From contig CBDBJK010000014.1 of NCBI GenBank assembly GCA_965206395.1, positions 1 to 64,000 of the forward strand: a stretch of 64,000 nt of DNA. The letters run 5' to 3'. A program made the position numbers and the translations under genes. The DNA comes from CBDBJK01 sp965206395. Lineage in GTDB: Bacteria; Chloroflexota; Dehalococcoidia; Lucifugimonadales; CATOSD01. The stretch's first letter is position 1; the number at the start of each line of letters is the position of its first letter. Below the pieces are notes generated by a model. The model was given only the letters and a program-made list of their open reading frames with translations. It was not told the DNA's origin and did no database searches. This document shows, piece after piece, positions 47,701 to 55,890 of this stretch.

Positions 47701-50438
47701 GCATATTCGCGGGCTTTGGCGACGACTCGACCAGCGTTGGGACTATCGAGGGCACGGTGACAGACCTCACCACAGGCCTCCCCATGCCAGACGTATTCAT
47801 CGGCAGCGAGTTTGGCGCCAAAACGACAACGGACTCTCTTGGACACTACTCGCTGACCGACGTTCCGCTCAACCCAGACAACAGCGACCGCGACTGGAAG
47901 GTGACTGCCGCTCTCGACGGTTTCACGTCGCAGACCAAGCAGGCGACGGTGATGGCAAACGAAACTACGATACTGAACTTCGAGTTCGGCGGCGGAATCA
48001 AGCTCTTTGACTTGAATCGCCTCGACGACCCTCTTGAAGTCCAGGAGACTTCTGTCCTGAACGTAGAGATAATGGCTACCAGCACTGACCCGGTCATATT
48101 GACCATTCAAGGGCTGCCACCCTTCACCAGCTTTACAGACAACGGCGACGGCACTGGCATGCTAACGCTGACTCCTGGTTTCGACGACTCCGGAGACTAT
48201 CTGAAAGTGCAGCTTGCGGCGACTGATGGCACTTTCTTCGATAGCCAGCTATTCACGATCAGGGTCATCAACCTCAACAGACTTCCCATAGCCAACGCCA
48301 ACGGCCCTTACGTGGTTGACGAAGGAAGATTCATTACCCTGGATGCCACCGGCTCCAGCGACCCCGACGGCGGCGGCCTCTTTTACCAGTGGGACCTGAA
48401 CGAGAACGGCTCTTTCATCGATACACTCGAAAAGCAGAGCCTCCTCTTCCTGGAGGATGGCGTATTCGAGATTGTGCTTAGGGTGAATGATGGGTTGGAC
48501 TTCGCCTTTGACACCACTACCTTAACTGTGAACGAGCTTCCTCCAAGAGCTGGTATTTTGGTGCCAAGGTTCAAATCCGAAGGCACTTTTGTAGTTATCA
48601 ACGATGGCTCCTCCGCCTATCCCGACGAAATTATCTCGTGGGACTGGGAAGTCAGTGGCATTGGCACAAGCACTGAGCAGAATCCTTCTTTCTTCTTTGA
48701 AGATGACGATGACTATAAGGTCAAGCTGACGGTAGTGGATGACGACGGCTCTACCGCGTCGCGTAGCAGTACGATTGTGATACTGAACGCCCTGCCCGTA
48801 GTTGAAGCTGGCGAAAACCAAACGACGAGCGAAGGCGATCTCGTGGAGCTTGACCCCGCGACCTTCACCGATCTCGGTATTCTGGACACACACCAGGCCA
48901 CCATTGACTGGGGTGACGGCTCGTCGGAAGAAGATGGAACTGTGATAGAGGGCGGCGGCTCAGGTACTGTCTCCGGCTCGCACGTTTACACTTCCGAGGG
49001 CAGCTATACCGTTCAGGTCTGTGTGATCGATAATGACGATGATTTTGAACGCCCTATCTGCGACACGTTCGTCGTAACAGTCGCTCCTGGGAATGACCCT
49101 CCCGTTCTGAGTCCCATTGGGAACCAGGTTATGAACGAGGGCGCTACCTTGAACGTGTCCGTTACCGCCACCGATCCTGAAAGCGATCCCATCGCCCTGA
49201 TGGCATCCAACTTGCCTTTGTTCGCTGCGTTCACAGACAATGGCGATGGCACTGGCACACTGTCGTTGGCCCCTGGCTTCGACGACGCAGGGGTTTACTC
49301 AGACGTGAAGATTACTGCGTCGGATGGCGGTTCGACCAACACAGAGACATTAACAATTACAGTTCACGATGTTAACAGACTGCCCATTGCCGATGCCGGT
49401 GGCCCGTACATAGCCAACGAAGGTGACACGATTGCCCTGAACGCGTCTGGTTCTTTCGACCCAGATGGCGATAATCTCACCTACGAGTGGGAATTCGAGG
49501 GCCAGAGCTTCTTTGATGTATCCGTGGATGTAACGAAAGACGACGATTTCTCCGGCAATGCAACGCTGACGGTCGATGATGGCAGTCCAGTTAGCGACAT
49601 CGTTGGCGTCATCTTCAACAACGTGGCTCCCAAGGTTGACATCGGCCCGGACGTAAATCTGTTGATCGGTCTCACGACGCCCAATCCGGGACTGGTTCTG
49701 TCCAGAATAGGTACTTTCGAAGACCCAGGTGCAGACGTATGGGCGGCGACGGTGGACTATGGCGATGGCGCAGGCGCGCAACCTCTGGACCTCAACCTTG
49801 ACAAGAGTTTCGCGCTAAACCATGAGTACGTTGATACAGGCCTTTTTACAATAGTTGTAGTTGTTTCCGATGAAGATGGTGGAGTGGGTATAGACACAGC
49901 GCAGATTTCGCTGATTGAACCTATCGGAGGCATTGCAGTTGATAAGACCCCGGATAACCAGACAGTTCCCGTTGGTGGGACGGCTGACTTCAGCATCACC
50001 GTTACCAACACCAGCAGTGTATCTCTGAGCGCCGTGATTGTAACGGATTCAAGAGCGCCTGATTGCAGCAACTTTATCGGCGTCATGTCGGCGGGCGCTT
50101 CGACAAGCTACGAATGCTCACAGCAAGGAGTCGTTGCCAACTTCTATAGCCTGGCTGTCGCAACTGGCCTCGCTGGATTCACGGGAGTCATTGGTCTGGA
50201 CAGCGCCACCGTTGAGATCGCCACACCGGGTATCCAGATAGAGAAGACGCCTGATGAGCAGGAAGTGGCCAACGGGGGTACAGCGGAGTTTACCATTAAA
50301 CTCACAAACACGGGCGACACCACGCTAACCAAGCTGGTCGTCTCCGACACTCTGACTCCAGATTGCGCACGCACCATCGGCCAGTTGGCTGATCTGGGAG
50401 CGGGAGAAACGACTAGTGGTTCAACGTTTTTGTATTGA
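41745..50438 (+). CDS. Giant secreted protein, part 2: regulatory-like, PKD, CAP, DUF11 domains
   Basis: 2897 aa from a nominal GTG 41745, though the frame really continues part 1 from about 41665 (FDFNGDGKISLVDK). Domains in order: an Ig-like region (42130-42450); carboxypeptidase-regulatory-like units (42580-43100); a long unassigned part; a PKD (44180-44430); a CAP/SCP domain (44795-45180) with HALDMA, NVGENLASG and SPGHNQNML; another Ig-like region (45680-46010); at least seven regulatory-like repeats (46030-48000, pattern GTVxDxxTGxPIxGA); cadherin/He_PIG-like (48000-48280, 49090-49370); PKDs (48290-49080, 49380-49920); DUF11-like (49930-50415). Native coding ends at TTS (50413-50415), where an IS630 enters. 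Probably a cell-surface adhesin or degradative protein. Confidence 0.85.
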   Translation: MTDPNNANMMTDLEVLVSQWDPDPNKTEGWTATDLSTDFLVNSGDLEIHALDLFVEGATEVFVNITNDDTGETYPTRKIPSGDFIIYTIPAGDKHSIEASAIVDGNTIEARLLTNVRLPAAGLDSRINLCIRKLELFASPLSLIANGKDEAEIRARFQACDTETLEDAVIDFTVSPTGEGHGSVKFSTMGVESNGTALNIFTAGSEVAEYEITGVATLQNGKQAEGKVTIDVTSSAGIAYKFEQTVLEFSEQGSSRWPVVDLSDPAVNEGFNAVCNPASVFGIVTLPDGQPKAGAKVSFVGIDGEPSTTENDGIFGLSVAFINGVSPIQLTLRLTSAFAGQDKQDRVITVHCNALIGLHFFESPPPVTTIEGKVTDATTGNPIPGVLIGSQFGGSATTDIFGEYVLNDVPLGSDGSDRFWQVTVVPSNYPSTFKSVVVAFSKTARVDFELGIGDCDDDITRIYTFPDGVADAIFLFGGLKEGGKLILQELIQSGVVVKSWGVDPLPSPPAPPLDSGFISALQEQLIPGIASAWRNCVDYFGFETTIAPVLAREGTLTDTASGLLVTELVTTSAVSGLWETRLGDSSEVLGNAPTDVMAGQVTMKVAPDEVSRYTDYPLSNGTSIESTSDGMLVHGLSEVAELEYLYDSSFTITEWTSVPQAVGSIISGISFGAVPQGLGVRGPGTHRPQLMFVPRGDGSALRYSNDMSQPLQLNSDDNGGFVNYEYCEVVVRDYQTQPAYFSNNDVTPPGAQLWKRNTTFQPPSGLFQGSYLHEYPTPVGPGHYRIKYAFSATITEGGIIPNFNVPDCSESDNLVADFSTTPPHVEGQVVFFTDESTSQGNSIIAWLWDFGDNSDTSAEKNPAHFYKDNGDYEVQLRVIDAKGDTDAITKIVTVDNAPPQGEIDNAAAHEGESVDLVVRLADPGELDQAELELKIQSSNPDFQTIQDTRPAGIHPFSILGLPVGDYPLTLTITDKDGGIGNDDAQVIVVGSGDPLPPTPPTPEPPPLVTCDPAVTLDGQETLFLDLLNAYRVQAGVAPLEASPALTKVALRHALDMAANSFTEHIGSDGSDPIQRALEEGYPSDNVGENLASGLDSAANVLAGWKASPGHNQNMLDPLWVAIGISRELDTTSYWATSFGEVIDCPTALLNSEEESTTILASASFTDRESGSSSNLSERAIVLSSRNDREATRAARVVDTRPTRISIPVTEAPVLQLPQIVPLLPFLPTTALVISNLNPEAEDIVTFTNVSRDAAGQPISASLRTGDSGGLINLGPGESRQHIYTADGTFTVSLLSSDADGQFLSLERDIEVSAPPPPQLPDPDFNMTISPDAQVIHPDDKLDPASFVIALASIGDFNSPVTLSIIGLPAGLTGVFSPDVVTPSGTSILTLTATDDSLSGLFNFDIVAEGGGITQMTASSVSLSFGLIPICTGTFEGTVYDADTLLPIPGAFFTGIPFVKTDENGHYIVTNLSLGFNNTPRSKGLTTFITGYWPAVGSGVAECGKVDDDVDIFGTKIKFGAVKGRVVVGEPDLLDIDPNVFVIPTDIPLEDVAVKISGNGTLTDAGGFYQFNQLPLDQNNAPRNDTVGTEKDGYWRGDSQKIVREADKTTEVPLITMVPICTSDLRVRLTYGDTKEPAAFIRVDIKHPNSGTFRPFTDANGEISLDNLRLGFFNFLTELRLIVSASAVPGYNSLDEFFDFKLCDDVVSEEFELVPRVENFGALEGHVVDENGDPVEGVSVTFISGFVWSATTDANGYYLIEDVSLGFDLQTSKSGTARAGSADYWRSDQTSVTLQNGQTAIADFEVLKKRYGKIKGTVRDVATGEPIEGAEFSTSIFFTSLPGAGPTGPDGTFESDPLGLGFRNIPITKGFDVVATGYWNGRGSTVIHADETETVDVDLIPVCQGATIIGTVFDASTLLPLEGASVNAFAGAAPGGNATDKTDVNGNFLLTKLTVGNENSPKNVTVQVFKSGFFTQTKSVTIFCNASIFAGFGDDSTSVGTIEGTVTDLTTGLPMPDVFIGSEFGAKTTTDSLGHYSLTDVPLNPDNSDRDWKVTAALDGFTSQTKQATVMANETTILNFEFGGGIKLFDLNRLDDPLEVQETSVLNVEIMATSTDPVILTIQGLPPFTSFTDNGDGTGMLTLTPGFDDSGDYLKVQLAATDGTFFDSQLFTIRVINLNRLPIANANGPYVVDEGRFITLDATGSSDPDGGGLFYQWDLNENGSFIDTLEKQSLLFLEDGVFEIVLRVNDGLDFAFDTTTLTVNELPPRAGILVPRFKSEGTFVVINDGSSAYPDEIISWDWEVSGIGTSTEQNPSFFFEDDDDYKVKLTVVDDDGSTASRSSTIVILNALPVVEAGENQTTSEGDLVELDPATFTDLGILDTHQATIDWGDGSSEEDGTVIEGGGSGTVSGSHVYTSEGSYTVQVCVIDNDDDFERPICDTFVVTVAPGNDPPVLSPIGNQVMNEGATLNVSVTATDPESDPIALMASNLPLFAAFTDNGDGTGTLSLAPGFDDAGVYSDVKITASDGGSTNTETLTITVHDVNRLPIADAGGPYIANEGDTIALNASGSFDPDGDNLTYEWEFEGQSFFDVSVDVTKDDDFSGNATLTVDDGSPVSDIVGVIFNNVAPKVDIGPDVNLLIGLTTPNPGLVLSRIGTFEDPGADVWAATVDYGDGAGAQPLDLNLDKSFALNHEYVDTGLFTIVVVVSDEDGGVGIDTAQISLIEPIGGIAVDKTPDNQTVPVGGTADFSITVTNTSSVSLSAVIVTDSRAPDCSNFIGVMSAGASTSYECSQQGVVANFYSLAVATGLAGFTGVIGLDSATVEIATPGIQIEKTPDEQEVANGGTAEFTIKLTNTGDTTLTKLVVSDTLTPDCARTIGQLADLGAGETTSGSTFLY

Positions 50439-51664
50439 TGGGTAGAGTGACTTTAGCTTGATGCGCGCATCCTCGGTAGTGAAGCGCCAATCCACTCGTA
50501 TCACATCCCGGTTGCGTTGATTCTGCCAAGCATTGACCTCGCCGCGCAGGATGTCTTGATTGGCAATCCGTCGGTCCAGGCACTGTCGAGCCAGCACACC
50601 GATCTCTATCTCCGCCATATTCAACCAACTCCCGTGTTTGGGAGTGTAGTGTATCTCCAGTCGCTCAGCTATACGCCTCGCCTCAGCAGGCTCGAATGCC
50701 TCGTATAGCGAGGACAGCTTGTGAGTGTTGAGATTGTCCATTACCAGCACGATCCGGTCTCTGTCAGGGTAGTCCTCGTCGACCAGTTTCTTTATCACAT
50801 GCGCCCAGTCCACCTTCGTGCGACGCTCTCTGACCTCGACTCGGCGCCATCCGTCCAACGGTGCAAACAGCATGAACAGGCTGCTCACTCCATTGCGCTC
50901 GTATTCGTAGTCGTATGCCGCCGATAAGCCGGGCGCTGCGGGACGCGGCACTCGCGTCTCCTTGACTTGCTGTTTGCTCGTCTCATCCATGCACACCAGA
51001 ACCTCATTCCCATCGTACGGCCGTTGGTAGACCTCCAGTACGTCTTCCATCACGTCTTCCATCGCGCACACAAACTCCGCGCTCTGACCGGGCGGGATGC
51101 ACCAACTCTGCTTCAGCCACGGCTTCAGTTCGTTTTTTTTTAAGCGCCTGGCGAACCGTCTCGGTGCTAATGGTCCCGACTATCTCACACTCGACCAACT
51201 GGTCAGCCAACAGCTTCAGGGTCCAACTGGCACGCCCCTCCGGCGGTTCCCCGCAGGCCATCGCTATCAACCGTGCTTCACCTTCGCCGTCCAGTCTCTT
51301 TTGACGCCGACGCAGTTGCTTTTTGCGATTCAGCGCAGACTCGACCCCCTCCTCCACACAGCGCTTGCGTATTCGCTCGACCGTTGACTGTCCCACACCG
51401 AGCGCGCTGGTGATGTCCGCGTCCTTCATTCCCCCGTCCGAGCGTGACTCATCGCTCATCAGCAGAATGCGCGCATGGGTCTGTTTGTACGCCGCAGCCC
51501 GACCGCGTGAGACCAAGGCGTTGAGTTCCTGTTGTTCGTCGGTAGTCAGTCTGATACGGTACTTCTTGGTAGACATCATGGTTCCTCCTCGGTTCAACGT
51601 TACGATTGAACCCCCAAGAGGAACAATGACTATCATGGTATTCATTTCAATGATGTTGGACCAC
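50416..51664 (-). mobile_element. IS630-family element, copy B (1249 bp)
   Basis: Terminal repeats GTGGTTCAAC...GTTGGACCAC flanked by TA (50414-50415, 51665-51666). It is the cleaner of two copies. It lies in the giant gene at ACTAG and abuts the IS427-like copy B on the right, sharing the TA. Confidence 0.92.
50421..51579 (-). CDS. IS630 transposase, two overlapping frames
   Basis: The N-terminal part (ATG 51579, MMSTKKYRIRLTTDEQQEL, HTH region DADITSALGVGQSTVERIRK) runs into an A9 tract on the minus strand (51132-51140), after which the sensible frame is +1 (KNELKPWLKQSW...). The second part holds the DDE catalytic motifs VLVCMDETSKQQ, IVLVMDNLNTH and YTPKHGSWLNMAEIEIG. The A9 run could be a programmed slip site or an inactivating slip; both copies carry it. 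A 12-base duplication giving MEDVMEDV (about 51040-51063) is also visible. Confidence 0.82.
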
Positions 51665-51666
51665 TA

Positions 51667-52485
51667 GGTTGTGTTGACATTTGGTGCATAATGGATACAT
51701 GTCAACGACTGAATTACGCAATGAACAATGGTCGAAAATCCTTGAATTTCTGCGCTCATGCCCAGACCTCTACGTTGGAGAGGAGGACGATTGCAGGCGC
51801 TACGTCGAGGCCATCCTGTGGATGGCACGAAGTGGTGCTCCTTGGAGACTGCTGCCTGAGCACTACGGTCACTGGAACAGCGTATATAAGCGCTTCGCAC
51901 GCTGGTGTGAAAAGGGTGTATGGGAACGAATGCATCAGCATTTTGTGCAAGACCCCGATATGGAGCATGTCATCATTGATAGCACTGTGATAGCACTGTG
52001 GTTCGCGCTCATCCCTGTGCTGCTGGAGCCTCCAAAAAAACGGTGGCCAATCGGCCCAAGCTCTTGGCCGGAGCCGAGGCGGGTTCAGTACCAAGATCCA
52101 CGTGAGCGTGGATGGATTGGGCAACCCGTTGCGCTTTGAGCTCACAGCAGGTCAACGTCACGACATCACCCAGGCACAGGCATTGATAGCTGATTTCGAA
52201 ACCGAGCATGTGATTGCTGATAAGGGATACGATTCGATGGATTTTCTCCAATGCATCCTGGGCAGGGGCGCGTTACCTGTGATTCCACCTCGGTCAAATC
52301 GAAAGACGCCACGAGAGTATGATGAGTACCTTTACCGAGAGCGCCACCTTGTGGAGTGTTTCATCAACAAGATCAAGCACTACCGGCATATCTTCTCTCG
52401 CTTTGACAAGCTGTCATCGCGTTTCCTGGGATTCTTGAACTTCGTCGGTGCTCTCATATGGCTCAGATGAAATGTCAACACAACC
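51667..52485 (+). mobile_element. IS427-like IS5-family element, copy B (819 bp)
   Basis: Perfect ends GGTTGTGTTGACATTT/AAATGTCAACACAACC; TA on both sides (51665-51666, 52486-52487), the right one inside CTAG. It is in the opposite orientation to copy A. Removing both IS elements and one duplicated TA rejoins the giant gene as GETTSYACSF. Confidence 0.92.
51699..52470 (+). pseudogene. IS5-family transposase of copy B, frame broken by an 11-base duplication
   Basis: ATG 51699 starts MSTTELRNEQWSKILEFLRS (DUF4096 domain) and reads to HVIIDSTV. Then GATAGCACTGT is duplicated (51978-51999), which throws the frame off. The original continuation VRAHPCAAGAS leads to an A7 tract (about 52034-52040) where a -1 slip would give the final frame GGQSAQALGRSRGGFSTKIH, VDGLGNPLRFELTAGQRHD, ADKGYDS (second Asp) and RERHLVECFINKIKHYR (Glu), ending 52470. 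So the element probably used programmed frameshifting before the duplication inactivated it. Confidence 0.8.
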
Positions 52486-53926
52486 TAGCTACGCTTGCTC
52501 GTTCCAGAACGTCACGGAAGCGTTCACAAATGTGGCGGAAGTCACAGCCGACGACGACCTGGGCAGCGCCTTCTCGGACTCGGACTCCGCCGATGTAACG
52601 ATAGCAGCCAACGCCGTGCCTGTTGCAGACGACCAGACAGTAAGCGTTGACGAGAACACGTCTGTACTCATCACCCTCACTGGCGGCGACCCAGACGGCG
52701 ACGCATTTGAATTCATAATCCTCACGCTGCCGACTCACGGAGTTCTTTCAGACGGAACGACTATCGCAACGTCCACTCCGTTCACATTGAGCGGCGACGG
52801 CGTGACCTATACACCTGACGCCGACTATGATGGGCCGGACGAGTTTGATTTCAAGACCAACGATGGCACATCAGACTCCAACACCGCCACTGTATCCATT
52901 GACGTGTTACGAATGAATGTCACGCCTGTAGCCGACGCAGGCGGCCCATACTCAGGCAACGAAGGCGACAGCATCAACCTGGACGCATCCGGCTCCTTCG
53001 ACCCCGACGGCGCTATTGTCCTCTACGAGTGGGACCTTGACAACGACGGCGCGTTCGACGATGCCACAGGCATAGCGCCAGCCGTGACCTTCGGCGACAA
53101 CGGCGTCTTCACGGTCAGGTTGCATGTCAGCGATGGCGTCTTGACCGACACCGACACGGCTGAGGTAACAGTAGGCAACGTTGCTCCCACAGTGGACGCG
53201 GGGCTTGATGCCACTATCGATGAGGGCGATACCTTCACAAGCTCAGGCAGCTTCAGCGACCCTGGCGCAGACACCTGGACTGCCATAGTGGACTACGGTG
53301 ACGGCTCCGGCCCACAGCCATTGCCGCTCAACCCTGACAAGAGCTTCAGTCTAGGCCATACTTATGATAATGATGGCGTGTACGCCGTGACCGTCACGGT
53401 AGACGATGGTGATGATGGCCTAGGAACCCGCTCGGCAGAGGTAACGGTGCTTGACGCTGTTCTCATTGCAGGCTGCGAGTTCGACGCGCTGATAAGCGAC
53501 TACCAGACGACACCTGGCAGTGGTCAGTTCGTTGAAATCGCCAATGTGGGGATTGGTCCCATGAGCCTCGACGAGTGCTCTCTGGTCACCTACAACGTCT
53601 TTACGGAGACCACTATTGGCGCTGGTACGGTGGGACTTTCCGGCACCCTAGACCCTGGGGAGACCGTCCGCGTTGACTTTACAGGAGCGTTGCCACGAGG
53701 CCCGGGCGGTATCGGAGTCTTCGAGTTGCCGCCACCTCCGGATGGAACGCGCTTCAGCACGCAGAACGAGGTAACGGGCATGATCTACCCGAGCAACGAC
53801 ATCGTCTTCGGCGTGGGTCACCTGTCGATGCCTGCTCACAATGCGATATACGAATGCATCTACGGCGGCTCAGGTCAAGGTTTCTTCACGCGCCCGTTTA
53901 CTTCTATAGGGGACTGTCTGCAATAG
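52448..53926 (+). CDS. Giant secreted protein, part 3: C-terminal domains
   Basis: Native codons start at 52488 (YACSFQNVTEAFTNVAEV, the second half of the DUF11-like unit cut at 50415). Then a cadherin-like/Big_9 type domain (52605-52910, GDPDGDAFEF and DADYDGPDEFDFKTNDGT), two PKD domains (52925-53170, 53175-53455) and a final domain of about 155 aa (GQFVEIANVGIGPMSLDECS) that resembles a lamin-tail domain (LTD). No LPxTG, PEP-CTERM or transmembrane anchor is seen, so the protein may be released or held by other means. Bases 52448-52487 upstream belong to the IS. Confidence 0.85.
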   Translation: MLSYGSDEMSTQPSYACSFQNVTEAFTNVAEVTADDDLGSAFSDSDSADVTIAANAVPVADDQTVSVDENTSVLITLTGGDPDGDAFEFIILTLPTHGVLSDGTTIATSTPFTLSGDGVTYTPDADYDGPDEFDFKTNDGTSDSNTATVSIDVLRMNVTPVADAGGPYSGNEGDSINLDASGSFDPDGAIVLYEWDLDNDGAFDDATGIAPAVTFGDNGVFTVRLHVSDGVLTDTDTAEVTVGNVAPTVDAGLDATIDEGDTFTSSGSFSDPGADTWTAIVDYGDGSGPQPLPLNPDKSFSLGHTYDNDGVYAVTVTVDDGDDGLGTRSAEVTVLDAVLIAGCEFDALISDYQTTPGSGQFVEIANVGIGPMSLDECSLVTYNVFTETTIGAGTVGLSGTLDPGETVRVDFTGALPRGPGGIGVFELPPPPDGTRFSTQNEVTGMIYPSNDIVFGVGHLSMPAHNAIYECIYGGSGQGFFTRPFTSIGDCLQ

Positions 53927-54237
53927 TGAGCTAACGAGCGCGCGTTGATGAACAGCGGCAAGAAGGACAACAGAGTTACAACGACAAGCAGCAGTTCCAC
54001 CAGCTTCGCGATTGACTGCCAGCATGTTCAATCAGTACGTTCCGTTCACCGACTATGTACCTCTTGGCAGATGATGATTTCTAGAACTTGTGACGCACTC
54101 TTCAGCCCTCCATTTAGAATGTGATAGCATTGGAATTAAACCAACTATGGTTGACACGCTAAGCGTCTGCTCCTAAAATGCGAGAGTCTTCACAAGCAGT
54201 TAAAGGGAGCGATGCGAAATCATAACGCAGGTTTGCT
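53927..54237. other. Intergenic region
   Basis: Contains the promoter at 54151-54179 for the following gene; no gene is supported in the rest. Confidence 0.45.
54151..54179 (+). promoter_or_regulatory. Promoter of the AsnC-type gene
   Basis: A perfect TTGACA (54151-54156) and TAAAAT (54174-54179) are separated by 17 bases and end 58 bases before the ATG. Confidence 0.65.
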
Positions 54238-54477
54238 ATGACGACCAAAGCATACATAATGATAGAAACAGAGGCGGGCAAGTCGAGAGATGTGCTTAAA
54301 GCGCTGCGTTCCGTGCAGGCGGTGGAAACGGTTGAGGCCGTCACTGGCCCTTATGATATCATCGCAGTTGTGACGGCCTCAAATCTTAACGTAATTGGAG
54401 ACCTGATCCCCAGTCGGATCCACACCATCAACGGAGTCACTCGCACCTTAACTTGTTTTGTCCTGAACAGGAGTTGA
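54238..54477 (+). CDS. Stand-alone Lrp/AsnC ligand-binding (RAM) domain protein
   Basis: A 79-aa protein matching only the C-terminal effector domain of Lrp/AsnC regulators: beta strand AYIMIETEAG, helix SRDVLKALRSVQAVETVEAV, TGPYDIIAVVTASN and the end strand INGVTRTLTCFVL. The DNA-binding helix-turn-helix is absent. Such stand-alone domains form dimers or octamers and may sense amino acids or modulate full-length regulators. The gene has its own strong promoter; the IS3 copy begins nine bases after its stop. Confidence 0.85.
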   Translation: MTTKAYIMIETEAGKSRDVLKALRSVQAVETVEAVTGPYDIIAVVTASNLNVIGDLIPSRIHTINGVTRTLTCFVLNRS

Positions 54478-54557
54478 GCATACTGAGGTGGTACCCAAAA
54501 ACTAGACAACTGGCTAAGAGAGAGTCCAGCTCCTAAAATAACCGGCAACTAACCGAC

Positions 54558-54857
54558 GTGAAGGAGCAGGACATGAAGCAGACGAGGAATAAGCACAGTC
54601 CGGCGTTCAAGGCCAAGGTGGCCCTGGCCGCCCTTGCGGGGGAAGAGACCATCGCCCAGCTGGCCAGCCGATTTGAGGTCCATCCCAGTCAGATTCACGC
54701 CTGGAAAAGGGCCCTGGTGGAAGGAGCCCCGGAGCTATTTGCCACCAATCAGAAATCCCAGGAGAAAGCCAAGGAAGCTCAGATTAACCACCTCTACCGG
54801 CACATCGGCCAGCTGAAGGTGGAACGCGATTTTTTGTCGGAAAGGTCCGGTCTATGA
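54558..54857 (+). CDS. IS3-family OrfA
   Basis: The same 99-aa product as the copy at 33081-33380. The slippery T_TTT_TTG is at 54830-54836, before the stop that overlaps the OrfB start. Confidence 0.88.
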   Translation: MKEQDMKQTRNKHSPAFKAKVALAALAGEETIAQLASRFEVHPSQIHAWKRALVEGAPELFATNQKSQEKAKEAQINHLYRHIGQLKVERDFLSERSGL

Positions 54858-55789
54858 GTCGCAGCATACGGCGAGCCATGATAGACCGAGACCACCAGCA
54901 GCTGTCTTTGGTGCGTCAATGTATCCTGCTGGACGTCAGCCGGGCCTCGGTGTACTACCGGCCGGTACCGACCAGGGCAGAAGACCTGGAGTTGATGGCC
55001 CTGATGGACCGTCAGTATTTGAAGACCCCCTTCTACGGCTCCAGGAAGATGAAGGCCTGGCTGCTGCAACAGGGCTATCTGGTGAGCCGAAAAAGGGTTC
55101 GAAGGCTGATGCGGTTGATGGGTCTGGAAGCCATCTACCGGCGTCCCAACACCAGCAAACCAGCGCCGGGACACCGGATCTTTCCCTATCTGCTGAAGGG
55201 AGTGGAGGTTAATCGGGTCGACCAGGTCTGGGCCGCGGACATCACCTACATCCCCATGGCGAAGGGCTTCCTGTACCTGGTGGCCATCATGGACTGGCAC
55301 AGCCGGCACGTGCTGGCCTGGAAGCTCTCCAACACCATGGACACCAGCTTCTGCGTGGCGGCGTTGGAGGAAGCCCTGGGTAAGGGACGACCGGAGATAT
55401 TCAACACCGACCAGGGGAGTCAGTTCACCAGTGAGGCCTTTACCCAGACGTTGCAGGAGCAGAGGGTCCAGGTCAGCATGGATGGTAAGGGTAGGTACCT
55501 GGACAACATCTTCGTGGAGCGGCTGTGGCGGAGCATCAAGTACGAGGAGGTGTATCTGAAAGCTTACCAGACCGTCGCCGAGGCCCGAACTGGGATCAAT
55601 GCCTACCTGGAGTTCTACAACCGGCAGAGGCCTCACCAGGCTTTGGGCTACCGGACCCCAGCAGAGGTGTACCAACATGGCCAGGAAGAAAGGGGAGCAG
55701 CAGCTGAAGAAGCAGGGCTGCCATCGGGCTTGGTGAAACCTAGCGCAGGGGTGGGAGACTCTCTTAATTTAGCCCTCGTGCTGTCTTAA
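54854..55789 (+). CDS. IS3-family OrfB, DDE transposase
   Basis: The same 311-aa product as the copy at 32149-33084, with the DDE motifs intact (VWAADITYIPM, FNTDQGSQF, FVERLWRSIKYEEVY). One silent base difference from copy 1 was noticed near 54953. Likely expressed as an OrfAB fusion. Confidence 0.9.
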   Translation: MSRSIRRAMIDRDHQQLSLVRQCILLDVSRASVYYRPVPTRAEDLELMALMDRQYLKTPFYGSRKMKAWLLQQGYLVSRKRVRRLMRLMGLEAIYRRPNTSKPAPGHRIFPYLLKGVEVNRVDQVWAADITYIPMAKGFLYLVAIMDWHSRHVLAWKLSNTMDTSFCVAALEEALGKGRPEIFNTDQGSQFTSEAFTQTLQEQRVQVSMDGKGRYLDNIFVERLWRSIKYEEVYLKAYQTVAEARTGINAYLEFYNRQRPHQALGYRTPAEVYQHGQEERGAAAEEAGLPSGLVKPSAGVGDSLNLALVLS

Positions 55790-55854
55790 TAATGGGGTCC
55801 ACCTTATACTGACTGGATTTTGTGTGGGGTTACACTATTTGATGACGTTTCGGC

Positions 55855-55884
55855 TTGACACCTCCGCTAGCGGGCCTCTATGAT
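55855..55884 (+). promoter_or_regulatory. Strong promoter with palindrome in the spacer
   Basis: TTGACA (55855-55860), 18 bases, TATGAT (55879-55884). The spacer holds a perfect palindrome CCGCTAGCGG (55864-55873), which could be an operator. It drives the structured RNA that ends at the terminator at 56008-56040. Confidence 0.6.
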
Positions 55885-55890
55885 TTCTAT

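Larger units (their letters stand above)
54486..55804 (+). mobile_element. IS3-family element, copy 2 (1319 bp)
   Basis: Ends AGGTGGTACCC and GGGGTCCACCT. It is the inverted partner of 32134-33452. ATACTG stands directly before the left end and again one base after the right end, a possible but offset target duplication. Confidence 0.9.

Noticed and set aside
32134..55804. A composite transposon bounded by the two IS3 copies
   Set aside because: The outer flanks show no matching target duplication and the interior holds unrelated chromosomal genes; a rearrangement-prone segment is the safer description.
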